Shown here: in pieces, positions 7,563 through 14,300 of the stretch
Layout of the letters: the number at the start of each line of letters is the position of its first letter
Numbering within the stretch: position 1 is the stretch's first letter
Assembly (NCBI GenBank): GCA_002366645.1
Contig: DFBM01000179.1
Location: 1,159-19,553, forward strand
DNA: 18,395 nt
Source: Rhodobacterales bacterium UBA3080
GTDB lineage: Bacteria > Pseudomonadota > Alphaproteobacteria > Rhodobacterales > Rhodobacteraceae
Direction of reading: 5' to 3'
Translations under genes and position numbers: made by a program
Notes under the pieces: model-generated
The model's database searches: none
Told to the model about the DNA's origin: nothing
The model's input: only the letters and a program-made list of their open reading frames with translations

Positions 7563-8362
7563 GTAAGCTCAATCCGGTCCGAACCGCGCCTTGCAGCGGT
7601 TTGCAGTACGTAGGATGCGAGCAAGAAGGCTGCTGAAACCGTGAGCGGGACCCAGTCATCGGCGAAGCTGCTACTATAATCCAGGAATACGCCGTCACGG
7701 GTAGTCTCGATAGCGTGTAAAAGTGGATTCCAATCTAGAAATGGCAGGATCTTTGATGGTAATTCGGGCGCGATGAAGAATATTCCTGAAATCCAGAACA
7801 TCGGGCGTAGAATAACCGGAACCATTCGTTTGGCGGTTTCGGAGACCATTCCGGCAATGGCGGCAAATCTACCCACGCTGGCGGCGAAGACTGCGGTAAG
7901 CAATATTCCGTGGACGGTCTGCAAAGGATCATCAACTTCAGGCATTTGATCGAGCAACGTAATCAATGCAAAAATCACCGCAAAAATTATGAGCGCGTTT
8001 ATCAACTCAAGTAGTGCCGCCGCGAACAGCAGGTCTGAGACGCGCACATTCGCGAAATGTACCAGATGCCGATGTGTGCTGGCGACGCGGGTCATCGAGC
8101 TGATGGTGTAACGGAACAGAACGTAAGGAACGACCCCCGTAGCGATGAAGACGGAAGTATCCACGGGGATAGCGGGCCTGCGACCCAGCAAGGAGAAGAA
8201 GAACATCAAGGTTCCGATCCAGAGGACAGGAACGAGGAAGGTCCAGAGGTATCCGAGTGGATCGCCCGCAAAGCGGCACCGGATTTCGCGCAGCATTATG
8301 GTGTTGATAGCGTTCGCCCAATTCCACGCGCCTTCTGTGATAATACGAGCAGAATTGGTCAT
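7559..8362 (-). CDS. kpsM: KpsM-type polysaccharide ABC-2 permease
   Basis: Transmembrane subunit of a group 2 capsule-type ABC exporter, moving a finished or lipid-linked glycan across the inner membrane. The 267 residues fit the family (about 260). Six hydrophobic segments are visible at about 38-58, 68-88, 110-137, 150-172, 180-199 and 236-255. The cytoplasmic N-terminal amphipathic region carries LREIRCRFAGDPLGYLW, matching the typical L-R-E-I-x-x-R-F and G-Y-L-W pattern. The late motif FLDWNPLLHAIETTRDG (208-224) is characteristic of KpsM/Wzm permeases. Start and stop both overlap their neighbours in ATGA quadruplets: it starts on the glycosyltransferase stop and ends on the kpsT start. 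This indicates translational coupling and stoichiometric expression. Confidence 0.94.
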   Translation of the reverse strand: MTNSARIITEGAWNWANAINTIMLREIRCRFAGDPLGYLWTFLVPVLWIGTLMFFFSLLGRRPAIPVDTSVFIATGVVPYVLFRYTISSMTRVASTHRHLVHFANVRVSDLLFAAALLELINALIIFAVIFALITLLDQMPEVDDPLQTVHGILLTAVFAASVGRFAAIAGMVSETAKRMVPVILRPMFWISGIFFIAPELPSKILPFLDWNPLLHAIETTRDGVFLDYSSSFADDWVPLTVSAAFLLASYVLQTAARRGSDRIELT

Positions 8363-10527
8363 GCGAAGGCCACTGATTTAGGGAGTTCGGCGGGGCGTGT
8401 TGTGTCCGAAAGCAATTCCAGCGTTTGGGGTAATATGGTTTCCATTGCAAAACTTTGGCCTGCGAATGCGCAGGCATTTCGGCCCATTTGCGCGCGACGC
8501 TTCTGGTCGCCGGACAGGGCGATGTAAAACCGAAGGAACTCCGCTAGTTGCGGGTTTTCGGTTGATCCGAGCAGGAAACCGGTTTGGTTAGGCAAGAAAG
8601 CCTCGGCTGCGCCACCTGCCGGGGTCGATATGACCGGTATGCCGGAAAGTTGTGCTTCAATCAAAACATTGGGCAGGCCTTCTAGGCGGGAAAGCAGTCC
8701 CAAAGCATCCATTTTTGATAGCCAGTATCCGACATTTTTGGACTTGCCGGTAAATAGGCATCTATGTGCGATACCCAGTTCTTCTGCATAGTTTTTCGCA
8801 GCATCAAATCCGGCACCGTCGCCGACCAGTATGAAGCGGCTTTGCGGGTGAACCACGAGAGCTGCCGCAACGAATTCCAGCCACATCATCGGGCGTTTGT
8901 TCTGGTCAAATCGGAATACCCCACCAAAGGTGAAGTCTGAATCGGCGGTGGAGGTTTCGAACTCGCGCCAACGCGCGGTGTCTGATTCACAGCCGGTGGC
9001 GCAAATCGTGTCGGCGGCATTGTGTACGACGTGGATGCTATCTTGAGGTAGACCCAACCAGCGCGCGTAGGCGTCTGCGCCAGCGTGGGTGTTGGCAGAG
9101 AAGGTAACGCCGGGTGTTTCCGCGAGGGCAAGATATAAGTCGAAATATCCTTCGCGCATCATCTCGGGGCGCATGTCGGGTGGCATTCCGCGTAGCGAAA
9201 TTACGATACGAGGCACGTCAGCGACTAGCGCGGCGAGGGCCGCCGTTAGAACTGCACCGTCTTGCCAAATGTAGGCGACCTCGGGTCGCGTTCTTGCCAG
9301 ATGCGGCGCAAGACGATGGATGGCTTCGGTAGTTTGCGGCGGCAGGAATGGTAGCAGGTGCTTCAGCCGAGGCGGCAGACTATCGTTGTCTGTCGCGAGA
9401 CTTGGCAAGCTGGAGATAGTCGATACCGGGATTTTGGCATCCTGTAGCACCGGTAAAAAGAAATCGCGGTCGCGTTCGGTAGACAGGTTGGAAACGTAAA
9501 CCTCGATCGGGCCATTCACGCTGGCGGACCCGTCCGATTGGCCAAGTTGCATTTCAACGGCCAGTCGGGTCATTTGCCGTTCCGCGCCGCCAGCCCCCAG
9601 GGATCCTGTGATAAAGGCGACACCGCCAATTTTAGGGGAGATGGACACAATCGGTGTGCGGTCTTGGTATAACTCTACGGCTTTGGAAATTGCGTCTGAC
9701 GCGGAAAGTACGGATTGGTTATCAGTCGGTGCGATATAGCGGCTAAAAAGGCCGTCGAATAAAAAGTCACCGAATTCCGGAACGTAGTGCGAGAGGCTGG
9801 AATTCGGGTCTGACAGAGCCGCATGCTGTCCGAACGCTTGCATCGATACTGTCGGATCAAAGCAGGGAACTCCAAGGTCTTGCGCGACCTCATTCACCAT
9901 TTCGATATAAGCGGAACGGCTGGCAATCGGAGTGTTGGTATTGGTGAGCGCATTGCAATGAGTGACAAAAACCACGTTTGGCAGGCGCTCGCGGATTTCT
10001 CGCATATCCTGTTGCAAAGAGGCGGGCGTTGTCATTTTCCGTGTCAATCTGCGCAGTATTTCGCGGTCTGTTTGATCGAGGGACCGGAAGCTTTCCTGTG
10101 CGTCCAGATACGCCTGCTTGGCGGCTTCCTGCTTCCCGTCGACCAGACGCCAGAAGTCGCGAGCACGCGTGGTTTCGGAAAAGAAGTCGGCGAAATGGCG
10201 GGTGAGGTAGTTTAGCTGAACCTGCACCCCATCGATTTCCAGTTCCTTGGCAGAAGAAAGCTCGACGAAATAAATGTCGGATGTGATGTGGGTCTTCGCG
10301 GCCAACGCCTCGTGATCGGTATTCGGCATGAGCAATGGGAGGAGCTCGGGAGCTGGAGTGAAATCCGATTGCAGAAATTTTATCTGTTGCAAGGCTTCTG
10401 CGCTGCTGTGGGTATAGCCATAGATGCGGTCAGTGTTATTGATAACAGGATAGCTCGCCGGAGCGGATTTGAACGGTGTGCTGATCCGGCATGACCCGAT
10501 CGCGGTTATCCTCGTCAGCTCTCTCAC
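8359..10527 (-). CDS. Two-domain protein: N-terminal GSC-motif (SGNH/GSCFA-like) region fused to GT4 glycosyltransferase
   Basis: The 722-residue first gene of the polysaccharide operon. Residues about 1-295 begin ITAIGSCRISTPFK (GSC at 11-13), followed by YGYTHSSAEALQQIKFL, YFVELSS, VVFVTHCNALTN (185-196) and LSHYVPEFGDFLFD. This pattern recalls GSCFA/SGNH hydrolase-like proteins of surface-polysaccharide loci; hydrolase or acyltransferase activity is not proven. Residues about 300-705 are a GT-B fold GT4 enzyme: ITGSLGAGGAERQMTRLA (306-323) at the acceptor side, FGGVFRFDQNKRP (534-546), FILVGDG (565-571) and the donor-site SRLEGLPNVLIEA, giving Glu616 and Glu624 spaced as EX7E. The start is GTG 10527, with GAGG about 7 nt upstream. 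It would transfer a sugar during glycan assembly in the cytoplasm. Donor and acceptor are unknown. Confidence 0.85.
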   Translation of the reverse strand: MRELTRITAIGSCRISTPFKSAPASYPVINNTDRIYGYTHSSAEALQQIKFLQSDFTPAPELLPLLMPNTDHEALAAKTHITSDIYFVELSSAKELEIDGVQVQLNYLTRHFADFFSETTRARDFWRLVDGKQEAAKQAYLDAQESFRSLDQTDREILRRLTRKMTTPASLQQDMREIRERLPNVVFVTHCNALTNTNTPIASRSAYIEMVNEVAQDLGVPCFDPTVSMQAFGQHAALSDPNSSLSHYVPEFGDFLFDGLFSRYIAPTDNQSVLSASDAISKAVELYQDRTPIVSISPKIGGVAFITGSLGAGGAERQMTRLAVEMQLGQSDGSASVNGPIEVYVSNLSTERDRDFFLPVLQDAKIPVSTISSLPSLATDNDSLPPRLKHLLPFLPPQTTEAIHRLAPHLARTRPEVAYIWQDGAVLTAALAALVADVPRIVISLRGMPPDMRPEMMREGYFDLYLALAETPGVTFSANTHAGADAYARWLGLPQDSIHVVHNAADTICATGCESDTARWREFETSTADSDFTFGGVFRFDQNKRPMMWLEFVAAALVVHPQSRFILVGDGAGFDAAKNYAEELGIAHRCLFTGKSKNVGYWLSKMDALGLLSRLEGLPNVLIEAQLSGIPVISTPAGGAAEAFLPNQTGFLLGSTENPQLAEFLRFYIALSGDQKRRAQMGRNACAFAGQSFAMETILPQTLELLSDTTRPAELPKSVAFA

Positions 10528-10540
10528 AATGGACCTCGTA

Positions 10541-10560
10541 ATGGTTAATGGCCCGTTTAA
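10541..10560 (-). promoter_or_regulatory. Candidate CtrA-like half-site upstream of the polysaccharide operon
   Basis: Read on the minus strand, 10548-10541 is TTAACCAT, the form commonly given for a CtrA half-site in alphaproteobacteria. A second TTAA lies at 10560-10557, separated by 8 nt, whereas the full CtrA consensus uses 7. The site is only about 14-33 nt before the GTG start, so binding there would more likely repress than activate. It is an octamer match only. Confidence 0.22.
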
Positions 10561-10583
10561 ATTTGTCGAAACTGATTAATGAT

Positions 10584-10604
10584 TGGTAAATTTGTGGTAA
10601 ATTT
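10584..10604. repeat. Tandem 11-bp-spaced TGGTAAATTT repeat in the divergent intergenic region
   Basis: TGGTAAATTT occurs at 10584-10593 and again at 10595-10604, an 11-bp period (about one helical turn). A related AT-rich block, GGAAATAAATTTA, follows to 10620. The repeats sit between the minus-strand polysaccharide operon and the plus-strand acyl-CoA dehydrogenase, so they could serve either promoter. The identity of any binding protein is unknown. Confidence 0.4.
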
Positions 10605-10637
10605 AACGGAAATAAATTTACGCTGCGTCAAAAACAG

Positions 10638-10651
10638 TGAACACTCGTTCA
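10638..10651. promoter_or_regulatory. 14-bp inverted repeat TGAAC-N4-GTTCA upstream of the acyl-CoA dehydrogenase
   Basis: TGAAC (10638-10642) and GTTCA (10647-10651) are perfect 5-bp arms around ACTC, 73 bp before the acyl-CoA dehydrogenase start. Short GAAC-N4-GTTC dyads resemble operators of TetR-family regulators of acyl-CoA metabolism (for example the PsrA-type GAAAC-N4-GTTTC). A TTGACC element at 10657-10662 lies just downstream, but I see no convincing -10 box. Assignment is by analogy. Confidence 0.35.
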
Positions 10652-10723
10652 GATAATTGACCTGCGTTGTGGCTTGGATCAGGTTGAAGGTAACAGCTAC
10701 ACCAACATCAGGGAGGGTCCGTT

Positions 10724-11899
10724 ATGGGTTCCAAGATCGAAGATATTCTGGCCGCAGCGCGCAGTCATACCGACGAAGTTATTAAACCAGATGTTGATGC
10801 ATGGAACGCCGCGGGTGTCTGGCCTAGGGCGGCTTCCGACAAGGCAGCCGATTTGGGCCTTACCGGACTTTATGCGCCTGAGGAATGGGGCGGTCAGGGA
10901 TTATCGCTTGGTGATGGTATTCAGGTCTATGAGGAGCTTGGCAAGGGTGATGGCGCCTATGCGTTTGCTTTGTCGATGCACAATATTTGCACCTTCGCGG
11001 CTTGTGGCTACGGAACAGAGGCGTTCAAGAACGCGTGGGCACGCGACTTAACATCAGGCAAAAAACTGGCGAACTTTGCGTTGACCGAACCACAGTCGGG
11101 ATCGGATGCAGCGAATATGTATACGCGGGCCGTTGTGAATGACGACGGAACCTGGACCATCAACGGCGCGAAGGCTTGGGTTTCGTTGGCAGGCGAGGCG
11201 GATGTGTATTTCACAGTCGTAAAAACCAGTGATGAACCGGGCCACAAAGACATGTCGATGATCGCGATTCCCGCGGATGCCAAGGGCGTTAGTTTTGGGC
11301 CACGATACGATACGCCGTCTTACGAGTTCCTACCGCTGTCCGAAATGTATCTTGATAACGTGGTCGTGTCCGAGGACAATATCATCTTGCCGATCGGGCA
11401 AGGCTTGCAAGGCTCGCTTATGGCGATTGATATTGCCCGTGTCTCGATTGCTTCGGGGTGTTGTGGATTGATGGAGGCCGCACTGGATACGGCGCTTTCT
11501 TATGCCAAAAATCGCAAGATGTTTAAAGGCGTTAACCTTGATCTTGACGGAATCCAGTGGATGCTGGGCGACGTGGCGACGGAACTGGAAGCCTCGCGTT
11601 TGTTGTATAAGGCGGCGGCAAATGCGCTGGGCACGCCTGAAGGTCCGGTGATGGCTGCGCATGCGAAACGCTTTGTGCCGGATGCAGCGGTGAAGGCCGC
11701 TAATACCTGTACGCAAGTGATGGGTGGCATGGGGTTGTTGCAGCCTTACGGTATGGATCGGCTTAGCCGTTTGTCGCAAATGTTGCGGATTGTGGATGGC
11801 ACGACCGAGATCAGCCGTGTAGTTATAGGGCGAGCTTTGCAGAAACGCGCCGAGGGCTTGCCGGATATTCCGGTGCCCAAGGGCTATGGGGAGAAATAA
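10724..11899 (+). CDS. Acyl-CoA dehydrogenase family flavoprotein
   Basis: FAD-dependent alpha,beta-dehydrogenation of an acyl-CoA, passing electrons to ETF. The 391 residues match the family (about 380-395). Visible are the N-terminal helical domain (PEEWGGQGLSLGDG, 52-65), the FAD/substrate loop FALTEPQSGSDAA (118-130), AWVSLAGEADVY (151-162) and the C-terminal domain with QVMGGMGLLQPYG (331-343) and DGTTEISRVVIGRAL (358-372). The residue aligned with the catalytic Glu of MCAD/SCAD (EGTSxIQ) is Asp358. The alternative base position used by isovaleryl-CoA dehydrogenase is Ala238. The start is well defined by AGGGAGGG 7-14 nt upstream. acuI follows after one base, so the substrate may be a short-chain acyl-CoA, possibly propionyl- or acrylyl-CoA linked. 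The substrate is not determinable from sequence. Confidence 0.93.
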   Translation: MGSKIEDILAAARSHTDEVIKPDVDAWNAAGVWPRAASDKAADLGLTGLYAPEEWGGQGLSLGDGIQVYEELGKGDGAYAFALSMHNICTFAACGYGTEAFKNAWARDLTSGKKLANFALTEPQSGSDAANMYTRAVVNDDGTWTINGAKAWVSLAGEADVYFTVVKTSDEPGHKDMSMIAIPADAKGVSFGPRYDTPSYEFLPLSEMYLDNVVVSEDNIILPIGQGLQGSLMAIDIARVSIASGCCGLMEAALDTALSYAKNRKMFKGVNLDLDGIQWMLGDVATELEASRLLYKAAANALGTPEGPVMAAHAKRFVPDAAVKAANTCTQVMGGMGLLQPYGMDRLSRLSQMLRIVDGTTEISRVVIGRALQKRAEGLPDIPVPKGYGEK

Positions 11900-11900
11900 G

Positions 11901-12893
11901 ATGGGTTTTAATGCTTTAGTCGTCGAGAAAAACGAAGAGGGTAAAACCTCGGCTTCGGTTCAACAGCTGGAACTTGCGGACCTGCCGCACGGTGATGTCG
12001 TGGTGGCGGTGGAGTACTCCACAGTCAACTACAAGGACGGTCTTTGCATTGGCCCGGGCGGCGGTCTGGTACGGAACTATCCGCATGTGCCGGGCATTGA
12101 TTTTGCCGGAATCGTCGAGAGCTCCGAGGACCCGCGTTATAAAGCTGGCGATAAGGTTGTCTTGACTGGCTGGCGTGTTGGTGAAGCGCATTGGGGTGGG
12201 TATTCCCAGAAGGTATCGGTGAAGGCTGATTGGTTGGTACCGCTTCCAGAGGAGTTGACAACACGACAGGCAATGGCTGTTGGCACGGCTGGTTTCACGG
12301 CGATGTTGGCGGTTATGGCGCTGGAAGATCAGGGTATGGAAAAGAACCACGGTCCGGTTCTGGTGACTGGTGCAGCTGGTGGTGTTGGTTCGGTCGCGAC
12401 CGCGATATTGGCGAACCTTGGATACGAAGTTGCCGCGGTGACAGGGCGTCCAGAGGCAGCGGACTACCTGAAATCGTTGGGCGCGACGCAGATTGTGGCG
12501 CGGGAAGAAATCAACGAAACGACCAAGCGTCCGCTCGAAAGCGAAAACTGGGCTGGTTGCGTTGATGCGGTCGGCGGTGACATGCTGGCGCGGGTTCTGG
12601 GGCAGATGAAGTATGGCACCTCCGTCGCGGCGGTTGGTCTGGCCGGTGGTGCGGGCTTGCCTGCGACGGTTATTCCGTTTCTGTTGCGTGCGGTGAACCT
12701 GCTAGGGATCGACAGTGTGATGCAGCCATACGATAACCGCGTTCGGGCATGGAAGCGGATTGCTACCGATTTACCGATGGATAAACTGGAGAGCATGATC
12801 CAACCGGCTACGTTAAGTGATTTGCCTACTTTGGGGAAAGACATCCTGAAAGGGCAGGTTAAGGGGCGCATTGTGGTTGATGTGAACGCATAG
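11901..12893 (+). CDS. acuI: Acrylyl-CoA reductase (NADPH), AcuI family MDR oxidoreductase
   Basis: Reduces toxic acrylyl-CoA to propionyl-CoA with NADPH. In roseobacters this completes DMSP/acrylate cleavage, and in Rhodobacter it serves 3-hydroxypropionate assimilation. The 330 residues match AcuI length. Motifs include VEYSTVNYKDGL (37-48), VPGIDFAGIV (63-72), the GroES-like domain, the nucleotide-binding VLVTGAAGGVGSVA (153-166) and VTGR (180-183), consistent with binding the NADPH 2'-phosphate. There is no structural-zinc cysteine cluster, as expected for this quinone-reductase-like branch. The start is ATG 11901, with GGGGAG upstream and a 1-nt gap to the preceding stop; an upstream in-frame start at 11886 would add five residues inside the acyl-CoA dehydrogenase gene. 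The 1-nt spacing shows coupling with the acyl-CoA dehydrogenase. Confidence 0.94.
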   Translation: MGFNALVVEKNEEGKTSASVQQLELADLPHGDVVVAVEYSTVNYKDGLCIGPGGGLVRNYPHVPGIDFAGIVESSEDPRYKAGDKVVLTGWRVGEAHWGGYSQKVSVKADWLVPLPEELTTRQAMAVGTAGFTAMLAVMALEDQGMEKNHGPVLVTGAAGGVGSVATAILANLGYEVAAVTGRPEAADYLKSLGATQIVAREEINETTKRPLESENWAGCVDAVGGDMLARVLGQMKYGTSVAAVGLAGGAGLPATVIPFLLRAVNLLGIDSVMQPYDNRVRAWKRIATDLPMDKLESMIQPATLSDLPTLGKDILKGQVKGRIVVDVNA

Positions 12894-12897
12894 TTTC

Positions 12898-12925
12898 CTT
12901 TTGAGTATTTTTGCAAAGAAGAAGG
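12898..12925 (+). repeat. Rhodobacteraceae-type intergenic motif (GAGTATTTTT...AAGAAGAAGG)
   Basis: The 42-bp spacer between acuI and the next gene is almost entirely occupied by TTGAGTATTTTTGCAAAGAA and the following GAAGG. From memory, near-identical GAGTATTT...AAGAnGAAG stretches recur between genes in many Rhodobacteraceae genomes. The last GAAGG may also act as a ribosome site for ATG 12936. I found only one copy in this window. Its role is unknown. Confidence 0.4.
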
Positions 12926-12935
12926 CAGAGTTTTT

Positions 12936-14162
12936 ATGAGCAAACTTGAAATCGACTTTATCCGCGCGCAGTTTCCAGCGTTTGACGAACCGTCACTGGA
13001 GGGTCAGGCGTTTTTTGAAAATGCGGGTGGGTCGTATACCAGCAAGTTCGTGATTGACCGCCTTCACAGGTATTATACCCAGCGCAAGGTACAACCTTAC
13101 GGGCCATATGATGCTTCGCGTTTGGCGGGTGAAGAGATGGACGAGGCACGATCCCGATTGGCGGGGGTTCTGAACATTCCGGCGAATGATCTGAGTTTTG
13201 GACCGTCAACGACGCAGAACACGTATGTGTTGGCGCAAGCTTTTCGGCAAATGCTGTCCGAGGGTGATGTGGTTATTGTGACCAATCAGGATCACGAGGC
13301 AAATTCAGGTCCATGGCGACGGTTGGCAGAATCCGGCATCGAGGTTCGAGAGTGGGCGGTTGATCCCGACTCCGGTTTTCTGAACCTTTCCGATTTGGCT
13401 GATCTTCTGGACGAGAAAGTCAAACTTGTGACATTCCCGCATGTTTCCAACATTGTCGGACAGATCAATCCGGTTGCAGAGATTTGTGGCATGGTTCAGG
13501 CCGCGGGAGCTGTCGCCTGCGTAGACGGCGTCAGTTTTGCACCGCATGGGTTGCCGGACATCAAGGCGTTGGGTGCCGATATATACCTTTTCTCGGCGTA
13601 TAAAACCTATGGTCCGCATCAGGGGATCATGTATGTGCGGTCTGACTTGGCAGAAAAATTGCCAAATCAGGGGCATTATTTTAACGCAGGATCAGCTTAT
13701 AAACGCTTCACGCCGGCGGGTCCTGATCATGCGCAGATAGCGGCTTCGGCGGGGATGGTCGATTATATCGAGGCGGTGCATGATCGGCATTTTGATGGGG
13801 ATGTCTCGCTCGACCAAAAGGGCCGGGCGACGTTGGAGTTGCAGGCCAGATACGAGACCGAGTTGCTGGCGCCGTTGCTAGAATATCTGCGAGGGCGAAA
13901 CGATGTGCGCCTGATCGGGTCTGACAAGGCAGAAGGGCGCGTGCCGACGATTGCGCTTGGGCTAGGTCGTCCTGGTGGAGAGGTGGCCAAAGATCTGGCA
14001 GCACATGGTGTCATGGCCGGTGGCGGTGATTTTTACGCTGTTCGTTTGCTCAAAGGATTGGGTATTGATCCTGAGCATGGGGTTCTCCGACTTAGCTTCG
14101 TGCATTATACGGCTAGATCTGAGATCGAGCAATTGATGAAGGCACTGGATCGAGTGCTTTAA
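12936..14162 (+). CDS. Class V aminotransferase, cysteine desulfurase-like (VC1184/TIGR01976-like), lacking the catalytic Cys
   Basis: The 408-residue PLP enzyme has the class V fold: FFENAGGSYTSKFVID near the N-terminus, SFGPSTTQNTY (87-97), QDHEANSGPW (118-127) with His120 stacking on PLP, CVDGVSFAPH with Asp197, and the Schiff-base lysine K223 in FSAYKTYGPHQG. These features match SufS-like relatives of the VC1184 type. The only cysteines are C184 and C195, and the C-terminal loop where SufS/IscS carry their persulfide Cys reads AGGGDFYAVRLL. True cysteine desulfuration is therefore unlikely, and the substrate is unknown. The start follows GAAGG by about 10 nt. It lies 42 bp after acuI on the same strand, so probably in the same transcript. 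Confidence 0.87.
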   Translation: MSKLEIDFIRAQFPAFDEPSLEGQAFFENAGGSYTSKFVIDRLHRYYTQRKVQPYGPYDASRLAGEEMDEARSRLAGVLNIPANDLSFGPSTTQNTYVLAQAFRQMLSEGDVVIVTNQDHEANSGPWRRLAESGIEVREWAVDPDSGFLNLSDLADLLDEKVKLVTFPHVSNIVGQINPVAEICGMVQAAGAVACVDGVSFAPHGLPDIKALGADIYLFSAYKTYGPHQGIMYVRSDLAEKLPNQGHYFNAGSAYKRFTPAGPDHAQIAASAGMVDYIEAVHDRHFDGDVSLDQKGRATLELQARYETELLAPLLEYLRGRNDVRLIGSDKAEGRVPTIALGLGRPGGEVAKDLAAHGVMAGGGDFYAVRLLKGLGIDPEHGVLRLSFVHYTARSEIEQLMKALDRVL

Positions 14163-14300
14163 ACACGGTTGATGCGGCAAGGGGGAGAAAACATTTTTCC
14201 CTTGATTCCTGACCTGCCGAGTTTACGCTGACCCAGAAGGGCATCCTGCATGTAGTGCGGGGAGAGCTCGGCTGTGGGAACAGGTTTGAGGGGAAATGGT

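Noticed and set aside
14178..14204. Hairpin CAAGGG...CCCTTG after the aminotransferase as a terminator
   Set aside because: Only six clean pairs close a 15-nt loop that could be extended only by wobble pairs, and no T-run follows. Not convincing as an intrinsic terminator.
14274..14300. Longer TrgA start at ATG 14274
   Set aside because: The family begins at MPTAARL, and GAGGGG sits correctly before ATG 14301; the extra nine residues lack a ribosome site.
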